Below, one piece after another: positions 6,371 to 12,763 of a stretch of 12,910 nucleotides of DNA. The notes below the pieces were generated by a model. The model searched no databases. It had not been told where the DNA came from and saw only the letters and a list, made by a program, of their open reading frames with translations. Position 1 is the stretch's first letter. Each line of letters starts with the position of its first letter. The stretch covers positions 1 through 12,910 of the forward strand of contig JBDRMN010000039.1 in NCBI GenBank assembly GCA_043812055.1. The letters are read 5' to 3'. Position numbers and translations under genes: made by a program. Source of the stretch: JBDRMN01 sp043812055 (GTDB taxonomy: Bacteria > Patescibacteriota > Gracilibacteria > JAHISY01).

Positions 6371-6378
6371 TTTCCAGT

Positions 6379-7143
6379 TTAGAAGAGTCCAGAGGAATTG
6401 GTTTGCCAGCTGGTAAAAGCCTCGGAACTTTTGGCCGTGCGGGCAAAAAGCGGAGCGGTCAGTTGCCAAATCTCATCGGCCACTCGATCAATCGGCTGAT
6501 TGGCATTCACAACTCTCCAATTGTTCTTCTTGGCAAGCTTCTGGAAGCTTTTGCGGGCTTTATTGATGAGCCGATCACTAGACTCGTGGAGGTGAACTTT
6601 CTCTTTGCCCTGCAGAAAACGTTCTCCGTCAATCAGAATTTCCAGATCAGGCTTACAAAGGAACTTATTTACGCTTTGCAGCCAGTCGAGATCAGCTCCT
6701 TTGGCGCTGCCCCAGGCCAGCCCCGTGCCGGTGTAGTCTTCGGCCACAAGCGAAAGTCCACTAACCAGCTTCTTGCGAACCTGGGGGTCAAACTGATAAC
6801 GGTTCAGTGAATACCACATCTGCAGTTCTTCTTCAGTGACCCGCTGACGAATTTCTTTGGGGGCGATTGCTTGGCGACGGAAGACAATATTGGGCTTGCG
6901 ACGAGCATTCGGTTTCTTTACCCGGGTTCCTTCGAAGAACTCAATCATCGCCTGAACACCGTGCTTTTCTTTGCCGCGCAGGATTTCATTCAGCTTCTTG
7001 CCGGTCGGGTCGAGGTCGTAGATCGGGTACTTGATGTACTCCACGCGCACACCGCTATTTACCAGCCGTTGCACGAGAAAGGAAGTCTGCGTGCTCTTGC
7101 CGATGTTGTTGATTCCGTAGAGGGCGATGAATTTTCCAGCCAT
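6379..7143 (-). CDS. tmk: Divergent thymidylate kinase-like P-loop kinase
   Basis: Probably phosphorylates dTMP to dTDP. The 254-residue protein begins like Tmk, with KFIALYGINNIGKSTQ (4-19) containing a Walker A GxxxxGKST motif and the KYP segment after strand 2 (38-40). It ends with the family pattern SSDRLINKARKSFQKLAKK (about 188-206) and a final VADEIW helix. Departures are notable. Family members usually have a DRY segment, here EDYTGTGLAWG (135-145). A basic insertion of about 30-40 residues (about 72-106, RVKKPNARRKPNIVFRR) enlarges the protein above the usual ~210. ATG 7143 is the only reasonable start; there is no SD, and a -10-like TAAAAT lies ten bases upstream. Identity as a dNMP kinase is firm, exact substrate less so. 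Confidence 0.8.
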   Translation of the reverse strand: MAGKFIALYGINNIGKSTQTSFLVQRLVNSGVRVEYIKYPIYDLDPTGKKLNEILRGKEKHGVQAMIEFFEGTRVKKPNARRKPNIVFRRQAIAPKEIRQRVTEEELQMWYSLNRYQFDPQVRKKLVSGLSLVAEDYTGTGLAWGSAKGADLDWLQSVNKFLCKPDLEILIDGERFLQGKEKVHLHESSDRLINKARKSFQKLAKKNNWRVVNANQPIDRVADEIWQLTAPLFARTAKSSEAFTSWQTNSSGLF

Positions 7144-7153
7144 AGAGGGATTG

Positions 7154-7159
7154 ATTTTA
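7154..7159 (-). promoter_or_regulatory. Possible -10 element of tmk
   Basis: TAAAAT on the - strand ends ten bases before the tmk ATG. A terminator starts a few bases further upstream (7164), so a promoter here would be needed to express tmk independently and would give a leader of only a few bases. No good -35 is seen, so this is tentative. Confidence 0.35.
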
Positions 7160-7163
7160 CGTG

Positions 7164-7189
7164 AAAAAGCTCCCAGACGGGAGCTTTTT
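7164..7189. terminator. Bidirectional intrinsic terminator
   Basis: AAAAAGCTCCC (7164-7174), loop AGAC, GGGAGCTTTTT (7179-7189): a perfect 11-bp stem with T-runs in both directions. It sits between the stop of the M23/SLH gene (7216) and the start of tmk (7143), so it should end the M23/SLH transcript on the - strand. Confidence 0.9.
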
Positions 7190-7215
7190 AAGTTGATGAG
7201 AGCGGTTAAATTTTG

Positions 7216-8805
7216 CTAAATCTCCAAGTCTTGTGTGTAGCTCTCGGCATCGGTTTTTTGCAATACAATCATGCGATAAATCGTTTCGGCAACCTCGGCT
7301 CGCGTGACGCCGTTACCGGCATTCAGCACATCACCAACCGCAGGGAAGATGTTTTTTAGCTTCGAGTAAGCGGCAAATGAGGCGAACCAGGCATCTATGG
7401 GAACGTCCGTATAGGGAGCCCCAGCTGCACTATCCGGATTGATTCCGGCACTGGCGAGCAGGATTTTGAGATATTCAGCCCGGTTAACCGTCTTGCCCGG
7501 CCCGAAGGTTCCGTCGGGATAACCCTTGGCAATGTCACGCTTGATGGCCGTACCGACGAAAGGAGCATACCACTGCTGATTGCTCGTGTCCGGGAAGCCG
7601 AGATCAAGTACGGGAACGACATCAATGTCGAAACCAAGCAAAATCATTTTCAAAGCTTCCACACGGCTGACGGTTTTGTCCGGCTGGAAAGTGCCATCCG
7701 GGTAACCGCCGATGATTTCTTTTTCTTTTAGGTATTTAATTGCTTTATAGTTCGGATGATCACCAGCTACGTCGGAAAAGAGAGCCTCCTTTGGTTCTTG
7801 GTTCTCTTCTTCTGGTTCCTGGTTCTCTTCTTCAGGTTCGGCAAGATCCTCGGGTTCTTCGGTTTCAGCTACCGCTTCAACTTCTGTTTCGCTGGTAGCT
7901 GGCGACTGAGAACTGGCAGCTGCGTGCAGGTCCTTCGGAATTTCGACAAGGTCAGCCGTGAGGTAGCGCTGGGTCCAGAGCATCGGGTTGATCGTATTTT
8001 CAATGGCTTCAGCTTGACCGAGACCAGCCGAGACTCCGTCGAAAAAGTCCAACCCCTGGGCAGAGGCTTCTTTACTGGAGAAAGGCCACCAAGGATGCCA
8101 GGGAGCGTTTTCATTATCGATTTGGAAGTGCAGATGTGGAGTGGTCGAAGTTCCACTTGTTCCCGAAAATCCGACAACTGTTCCCCGGGTCAGAATCTGA
8201 CCTTTGATCACACTAAGCCTGGAAAGGTGAGCGTAGGCCGAATAGAGGTCGACAGTCTCATTCTTATTCAAAAGCGGAACATCGTAGTGTTTGACAACCA
8301 CGTGTTTACCGAAACCCGCACTCGCTTCTGCGACTTTTACGACCTTACCGTTCGCGATTACCCGAATAGGAGTGCCGGTAGGCACTTTGATGTCGACACC
8401 GAGGTGGCTGCCGTCGTATTCACGGCTACCCGTCTCGTAGCTGCCCATGTAGGGGACGGCGTAGGTGATGAGCTTATTAGCCAAGTCTTTGTCTATGCCG
8501 AAATTGAGATCAGCCACGACTGTACCGAAAATTATCGGATCGTAGTTGGGCAGCTCAATTTTCTTTTCTTGAGGAAGCTGGGCGGCGAGCAGATTAAATT
8601 CGCTGGAGTTTATATTGCTCCAGTCCGGTATCTCCTTGACCGGCAGGGAAGTGCCGTCGAAAGGCGCTGGTTTCTCAAACTCCAAAACCTCGGCCATGAA
8701 CTCAAAAGCCTGTTCCTGGAAAATCCCCAGCACTGCGGTAATCGCGATGGTGGCAATCAGCCCCTTGAGGAAGTGTTGGTGTTCTCGCCAAAACGAGTTA
8801 TGCAT
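7216..8805 (-). CDS. Membrane-anchored M23 peptidase with three SLH domains
   Basis: A 529-residue surface protein. Residues ~12-29 form one hydrophobic membrane segment (FLKGLIATIAITAVLGIF). The M23 (LytM) domain spans about 115-230: zinc ligands His134 and Asp138 in HLGVD and His226 in HLH, with catalytic His193 (AHLS) and His224. It probably cuts peptidoglycan cross-links, or regulates such cutting. Residues ~300-340 are an acidic Pro/Glu linker with two copies of EPEEENQ (323-336) encoded by a 21-bp direct repeat. Three SLH domains follow (about 343-390, 404-450, 465-513), with GYPDGTF in the first two and TRAE in the third; SLH domains bind cell-wall polymers. The start ATG 8805 has no SD. 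It ends 27 bases before a strong terminator and appears monocistronic. Confidence 0.93.
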   Translation of the reverse strand: MHNSFWREHQHFLKGLIATIAITAVLGIFQEQAFEFMAEVLEFEKPAPFDGTSLPVKEIPDWSNINSSEFNLLAAQLPQEKKIELPNYDPIIFGTVVADLNFGIDKDLANKLITYAVPYMGSYETGSREYDGSHLGVDIKVPTGTPIRVIANGKVVKVAEASAGFGKHVVVKHYDVPLLNKNETVDLYSAYAHLSRLSVIKGQILTRGTVVGFSGTSGTSTTPHLHFQIDNENAPWHPWWPFSSKEASAQGLDFFDGVSAGLGQAEAIENTINPMLWTQRYLTADLVEIPKDLHAAASSQSPATSETEVEAVAETEEPEDLAEPEEENQEPEEENQEPKEALFSDVAGDHPNYKAIKYLKEKEIIGGYPDGTFQPDKTVSRVEALKMILLGFDIDVVPVLDLGFPDTSNQQWYAPFVGTAIKRDIAKGYPDGTFGPGKTVNRAEYLKILLASAGINPDSAAGAPYTDVPIDAWFASFAAYSKLKNIFPAVGDVLNAGNGVTRAEVAETIYRMIVLQKTDAESYTQDLEI

Positions 8806-8861
8806 TTGTTTTTTGTTTTAAATTCAATTATTTGATAGTAAGCATGCAGTGTGCCGCAGCT

Positions 8862-8894
8862 CCGCCACCAGGTGGCCCCTTTGGGGCAAAGCGG
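8862..8894. repeat. Nested GC-rich palindromes upstream of the M23/SLH gene
   Basis: GCCACC (8864-8869) pairs with GGTGGC (8871-8876) and GCCCC (8875-8879) with GGGGC (8883-8887), so two alternative hairpins overlap; CCGC (8862) and GCGG (8891) can enclose both. The rest of the 141-base divergent gap between the M23/SLH gene and tsaE is AT-rich. A TATAAT at 8907-8912 (+) has no acceptable -35. The sequence AAAGCGGGG resembles the - strand of the hisD hairpin. Confidence 0.6.
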
Positions 8895-8946
8895 GGCGAA
8901 GGCGTATATAATTATCCTAATTATCACTACATTTTAGCACTTTTAC

Positions 8947-9378
8947 ATGCGGAGATCAAGCCTCCAGAGCGACTCAGAGTCAGTAACCGAAGGGTTTGGT
9001 GAGAAATTAGCCCCTGAATTACTTGGCCAGAAAACATTCCTTTTTGGCGAACTGGGAGTTGGTAAAACCACGTTTATTCGCGGGCTGGCCAAAGGTCTGG
9101 GTGTGCGGACAAAAATAAAATCGCCCACTTTTGTCGGTGAGCATATTCATGCCATTCCAGGCAAAGGTAATTTAATTCACCTGGATTTCTATCGTGCCGA
9201 ATCCCTAGAGGTTGAGAAAGCTGAAAGACTGCAAGAACTCTTCTCCGGAAATGAAACGATTGTCGTCGAGTGGGGGGAGCGTTTGCCGAAGAAGTTGTTG
9301 CCCAAAGAGCGAGCCGAACTTAGGTTTAAAGAGCTGAGGAGTGGTGAACGCAAAATTAACTTCGCAAAATTCCCCTGA
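8947..9378 (+). CDS. tsaE: tRNA t6A biosynthesis ATPase TsaE
   Basis: TsaE is the ATPase that works with TsaD and TsaB to make N6-threonylcarbamoyl-adenosine at position 37 of ANN-decoding tRNAs. The 143-residue protein has the Walker A motif GELGVGKTT (34-42), then SPTFVGEHI (59-67), HLDFYRAES (78-86) and VVEWGERL (106-113), the family pattern in order. Length is slightly short at the C-terminus but within range. ATG 8947 is used; no SD is seen. TsaB and TsaD are not in the window. Its last 23 bases overlap the end of purL on the opposite strand. Confidence 0.95.
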   Translation: MRRSSLQSDSESVTEGFGEKLAPELLGQKTFLFGELGVGKTTFIRGLAKGLGVRTKIKSPTFVGEHIHAIPGKGNLIHLDFYRAESLEVEKAERLQELFSGNETIVVEWGERLPKKLLPKERAELRFKELRSGERKINFAKFP

Positions 9379-11629
9379 GACTTTCGGCCCAAACCTTCTC
9401 TAGCTTCGGATCTGGCTTATCGGTGACTTCACCAACTTTGGAAATCTTCACTTTATGTTTGGTGGCGAGCTTCTTTAGTTGCTCTAAATTCTTTGGATCA
9501 ATCTCGAGGATAAATCCGGGATTTTCAGAGAAGAGTTTCGGAATCGGCAGTTTATTCATTTCAAATCCAAGCGTGGTTCCGAATGATTGTTCTGCTGCGC
9601 CGACCAAGAGACCGCCGCGGTGGAGATCACGCGCGGATTCGATTAACTTCTTGGCGGCCAGGACAAACTTCGCTTCTGCAGCGAATTTCTTGACGTCGAG
9701 CGAGAAGGGCTTCCCCAGGCTTTTGCCCACTGCTTTCTCAAACTCACTGCTACCGAGCTCACTACTGCGTTCGCCGACCAGGATGATCAGGTTTCCGGCA
9801 TGACGGAATTTAGCCGGGATCACATCATTTGCATTATTCAACTTCCCGACACAAGTGACGATGGCGCTGGGGTTGATCGAGTCAATGCCGTTATTATTGT
9901 AAAGACTCACATTGCCGCTGACGAAGGGGGTTCCAAACGCGTTGGCGGCTGCGACCAAGCCGTCGATTCCCTCGACGAATTCAGCCATCTGATCCGCGTG
10001 CTCGGGATTGCCGTAATTCAGACAGTCGGTCAGCGCGAGTGGTTCCGCGCCGACAGTAACGACATTCGCAATGGCTTCACAGACAGAGTGGGCGGCTTGG
10101 AGTTCAGCGGAGTAATGACCCAAAGTGCCGCTGCCGCCTGTCCCGATTGTCACCCCGATCTTTTTCAAACCTTCATCCGCCTTGGTATTGACCAATGGTT
10201 GGATCACCGCACTGGTTCCCCGGCCAGCATCCATAACCGTCCCACCCTGAACCTGCTTATCGTATTTTTCGTAGACGGGCGCGCGGCAGGCAATATTTTC
10301 ACTCCTGAGGAGCTTGCGCAGAATCTTGTCAGGATTGATTTTGCCGAAATCCACCTTATCCTTCGGGAAACTCTTCACCTTGGCCTTGAACTCACGTTGA
10401 TAAAGCAGACCTTCGGTCAGGAGCTTCGCCGGAGCATCGACAACCTTACTTCCGCCGAAATTTAAAACGTAGTTGCCTGGCTTCACTTTTCCGACGACGC
10501 GAGCTTCCGCACCCTGACTCACCTTCGGCAGCGCCCATTTCTTGTTGTAAGTATCGAGAATGAGCTTGCTTATCTTCGGGTGGCAGATCCAACAAAAGCG
10601 CTCTTGGGTTTCGGCGCAGGAGATAATGTGCGGGGGTAAGTTCTTTTCACCCAGGTGGATTTTGTCCAAATCGATTTCAGCGCCAAAGCCTCGGGAGTCG
10701 ATTTGTTCTACGCTCGCACAGACATTCCCGCCGGCACCCATGTCCTTGAAGCTGACCCTGTCTAATAACTTACGCTGTTTTAGCTCGGCAAAAAGATCGT
10801 AGGTCGAAACCAGCAAATGACGTTCAAGAAAAGGATTAGGCTCCTGGACCGCGCCCTTGTTGGCTTCGGCGTCTGCTTCCTTCAAATCCGCACTAGCGAA
10901 ACTCGCTCCGCCAAAGCCACTCCGATCGGTTGGCTTGCCGACGATAATGATGTCGTAACCTTCTTGCTCGGCCTCAGCCGGCACGTAGGAATGGATGATT
11001 TCGTCTTCACGCAGGACGCCAATCGAAATTACGTTCACGAGACAGTTTGAATCAAAACTCGGATCGTACTCGAGATCACCACCGAGATTCGGTACGCCGA
11101 GCGGGTTGCCGTAACCCGCAATGCCTTCCACCACTTCCCGGGTAAGCCAGCGGGCGAGGTGAGTCTCGATGTTGCCGAAACGTAGGCAATCAAGCACACC
11201 GATGACTCTAGCTCCCATACAGAGAATGTCGCGGACAATCCCACCGACTCCGGTGGCCGCACCCTCGTAGGGGACTATTTGCGAAGGATGATTATGGCTC
11301 TCGTGACTGATCACGAGCCCCCAGCGTTTCCCAGACTTTTCTTTGGCAATTTCGACAATGCCGGAGTCCTCACCCGGACCCATGATTACTTTCGCACCTT
11401 TAGTCGGTAACTTCTTCAAATGCATCCGTGTACTGCGATAGGCACAGTGCTCGCTGCCTTGAATTCCTAAAATTACAAGCTCAGTGAGTGTGAGCGGCCG
11501 CCCCATTTTTTCCTGGAAGTAGCGCGCTTCGGTGGGTGTGAGCGCGATCTGATTTTCTTTCAGAATTTTTCCGGCCTCGGAATCAGGGAGGAGAGAGAAG
11601 TCGAAAACAGGTTCAATGTGTTTCTGCAC
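9356..11629 (-). CDS. purL: Phosphoribosylformylglycinamidine synthase, PurL subunit
   Basis: ATP-dependent conversion of FGAR to FGAM in purine synthesis; this is the small PurL type (757 residues; Bacillus type about 740) that works with separate PurQ and PurS. The N-terminal region has GSEHCAYRST (58-67, with catalytic His61), GPGEDSGIV, ESHNHPSQIVPYEGAATGVGGIVRD (110-134, substrate and Mg binding) and LRFGNIE. The middle has FKDMGAGG and the second half GTVMDAGRGTSAV, DCLNYGNPE, FVSGNVSLYNN and DLHRGGLLVG, the repeated AIRS-like fold. The start is GTG 11629, without SD; TAAAAT ends six bases upstream. The 3' end overlaps tsaE on the other strand. purS, purQ and purM are not adjacent, so purL stands alone here. 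Confidence 0.97.
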   Translation of the reverse strand: MQKHIEPVFDFSLLPDSEAGKILKENQIALTPTEARYFQEKMGRPLTLTELVILGIQGSEHCAYRSTRMHLKKLPTKGAKVIMGPGEDSGIVEIAKEKSGKRWGLVISHESHNHPSQIVPYEGAATGVGGIVRDILCMGARVIGVLDCLRFGNIETHLARWLTREVVEGIAGYGNPLGVPNLGGDLEYDPSFDSNCLVNVISIGVLREDEIIHSYVPAEAEQEGYDIIIVGKPTDRSGFGGASFASADLKEADAEANKGAVQEPNPFLERHLLVSTYDLFAELKQRKLLDRVSFKDMGAGGNVCASVEQIDSRGFGAEIDLDKIHLGEKNLPPHIISCAETQERFCWICHPKISKLILDTYNKKWALPKVSQGAEARVVGKVKPGNYVLNFGGSKVVDAPAKLLTEGLLYQREFKAKVKSFPKDKVDFGKINPDKILRKLLRSENIACRAPVYEKYDKQVQGGTVMDAGRGTSAVIQPLVNTKADEGLKKIGVTIGTGGSGTLGHYSAELQAAHSVCEAIANVVTVGAEPLALTDCLNYGNPEHADQMAEFVEGIDGLVAAANAFGTPFVSGNVSLYNNNGIDSINPSAIVTCVGKLNNANDVIPAKFRHAGNLIILVGERSSELGSSEFEKAVGKSLGKPFSLDVKKFAAEAKFVLAAKKLIESARDLHRGGLLVGAAEQSFGTTLGFEMNKLPIPKLFSENPGFILEIDPKNLEQLKKLATKHKVKISKVGEVTDKPDPKLEKVWAESLRGILRS

Positions 11630-11635
11630 ACACTA

Positions 11636-11641
11636 ATTTTA
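11636..11641 (-). promoter_or_regulatory. Possible -10 element of purL
   Basis: TAAAAT on the - strand ends six bases before the GTG of purL. A TTGTCA lies 14 bases upstream (11656-11661), shorter than the usual 16-18 spacer, and overlaps the -35 of the divergent promoter. If active, it would give a leaderless purL message. Confidence 0.4.
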
Positions 11642-11654
11642 GCAGAAGAGCCGT

Positions 11655-11683
11655 TTGACAATTAACCGCTTGTTTGATATAAT
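11655..11683 (+). promoter_or_regulatory. Perfect consensus sigma-70 promoter, extended -10
   Basis: TTGACA (11655-11660), a 17-base spacer and TATAAT (11678-11683) match the consensus at all twelve positions, and TGA before the -10 gives an extended -10 (TGn). The expected transcription start, about seven bases after the -10, falls at or next to the ATG at 11692. Confidence 0.92.
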
Positions 11684-11691
11684 ATGAGTAG

Positions 11692-12261
11692 ATGGCTGAT
11701 CAAGCTTTAGATAACGAAAGTTCCGATTTGCCCAAAAAACCCGGGAAGAGTTTGCGCGAGCAAGAAGAAGAATTAGAAGTACGGTTAGCTAGCGACGCTC
11801 AAACACTTCTTTGTGTCGGGTCTTCTCGTAACGAAGAAGATTCGCAGGACTCTGGAGAGCCAGAGAGTGATGGCGGAAAACGAGAAGAAAAACTGGAGAA
11901 AGAACCCGCGGGGGAACACTGTTTAAGTATTGGCAATACCGAGTTGGACATAGGCGGAGGAGACATCAAACTAACTTACCTTTGGGAAGATAGCTTTATT
12001 GATCTTAAAGGAGATCCCCATTTTGTTTTGCAAGTAAAACTTGCAACGGGGGGATTCAAAGAATATACGCTACCTTTAAGAGAGTTAATTAATCAACCTA
12101 TTTTGATCAAGATCGGAAAGAAACAGTTTCAGATAATTCCGCGGAAATATGAAATCGACCGTGAATTCATCGACGCTCTTCATTTTGGTATTGAGTTCCC
12201 ATCCCCGCGAGGATTACTGAGAAAAGGGTTCAAAAAACTTTTTAAGAAATCCGGAGACTAG
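11692..12261 (+). CDS. Unrecognised protein, acidic N-terminus and basic C-terminal tail
   Basis: I do not recognise this 189-residue protein. Residues 1-80 are charged and low in complexity (KSLREQEEELEVR, then many Asp, Glu, Ser and Gly), probably disordered with one short helix. Residues ~82-170 look like a folded, mainly beta domain (DIKLTYLWEDSFIDL, FVLQVKLATGGFKEYTLPLRELI, ILIKIGKKQFQII). The end is basic (RGLLRKGFKKLFKKSGD), which could bind nucleic acid or membrane phosphates. No signal peptide or membrane segment is seen. A perfect promoter lies directly upstream and the transcript should be almost leaderless, so expression may be strong. ATG 11692 is taken because it is the first usable start after the promoter; the ATG at 11684 is out of frame. 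Confidence 0.75.
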   Translation: MADQALDNESSDLPKKPGKSLREQEEELEVRLASDAQTLLCVGSSRNEEDSQDSGEPESDGGKREEKLEKEPAGEHCLSIGNTELDIGGGDIKLTYLWEDSFIDLKGDPHFVLQVKLATGGFKEYTLPLRELINQPILIKIGKKQFQIIPRKYEIDREFIDALHFGIEFPSPRGLLRKGFKKLFKKSGD

Positions 12262-12262
12262 A

Positions 12263-12284
12263 TTTACCAACCGGTAAACCATTT
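12263..12284 (+). terminator. Weak hairpin after the unrecognised gene
   Basis: TTTACC (12263-12268) and GGTAAA (12273-12278) form a 6-bp stem right after the stop, but only ATTTT follows. It may be a weak terminator. The remaining bases to 12412 hold no convincing gene, SD or promoter. Confidence 0.3.
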
Positions 12285-12412
12285 TGGCTGAGTATTTTTC
12301 GCCAGGCTTTTGTGAGCTGGCTGTGTTTGCGAAGAATCCGGAGATTTTGTGGCCAGTTTGCAATGGAACTGCGCTTCTATCAGAATTCACCTACTCATTT
12401 AGCATCCCCAAA

Positions 12413-12715
12413 ATGTCTGAGCTTATTTACACCGCCGAAAATCCCGGAGAGTTCGCGGAGAAAAAAGAGAAACATATTCCCGTTATCGAGATTGACGGCA
12501 GCACTGTCAAAGTTCGAGTAGGTATCGAAGAACATCCGATGGAGCCAGCTCACTACATCGAGTGGATCGCGCTTTACCAAGATGGTGAGGAGCTTGCGCG
12601 CCAGGATCTCACGCCAGATGATGCGCCCGAAGCAACATTTGACAATATCGAAAACATTGATAAGCTCAAAGTCCGTGAGCACTGTAATATCCACGGCACG
12701 TGGGAATCTAACTAA
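12413..12715 (+). CDS. sor: Superoxide reductase, one-domain (neelaredoxin type)
   Basis: Reduces superoxide to hydrogen peroxide without making oxygen, a typical oxidative-stress defence of anaerobes. From ATG 12413 the protein has 100 residues, the length of a lone catalytic domain. The iron centre is complete: His21 in EKHIPVI, His41 and His47 in HPMEPAHYIEWI, and Cys91 and His94 in CNIHGTW; the flanking Glu19 and Lys20 of the EKH motif, important for catalysis, are present. There is no N-terminal desulforedoxin domain. The same frame is open upstream to a TTG at 12284, but that extension has no family similarity. No SD is seen before the ATG. An electron donor such as rubredoxin is not nearby. 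Confidence 0.95.
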   Translation: MSELIYTAENPGEFAEKKEKHIPVIEIDGSTVKVRVGIEEHPMEPAHYIEWIALYQDGEELARQDLTPDDAPEATFDNIENIDKLKVREHCNIHGTWESN

Positions 12716-12748
12716 AAATCCGACTATGACTATAATTCTGAAGCAGAG

Positions 12749-12758
12749 AGGGGGTGAG
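12749..12758 (+). promoter_or_regulatory. Strong Shine-Dalgarno sequence of the repeat gene
   Basis: AGGGGGTGAG lies a few bases before ATG 12764, close to the ideal AGGAGGTGA. It decides the start over the ATG at 12760, which meets a stop after three codons. It stands out because most starts in this window have no SD. Confidence 0.75.
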
Positions 12759-12763
12759 TATGA

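Noticed and set aside
6243..6446. N-terminal extension of HU
   Set aside because: The extension translates a repeat block, has no family similarity and overlaps the end of tmk; ATG 6242 gives the standard HU start.
7756..8835. A 359-codon + strand reading frame opposite the M23/SLH gene
   Set aside because: It mirrors a gene with full family motifs on the other strand and shows no domain of its own.
8907..8912. TATAAT as a tsaE promoter
   Set aside because: No acceptable -35 lies 16-18 bases upstream, where the GC-rich palindrome stands.
9800..10465. A 221-codon + strand reading frame opposite purL
   Set aside because: It is antisense to well-conserved PurL motifs and shows no independent family features.
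12284..12412. N-terminal extension of superoxide reductase from TTG 12284
   Set aside because: It carries no cysteine pair of a desulforedoxin domain and no similarity; ATG 12413 gives a normal one-domain enzyme.
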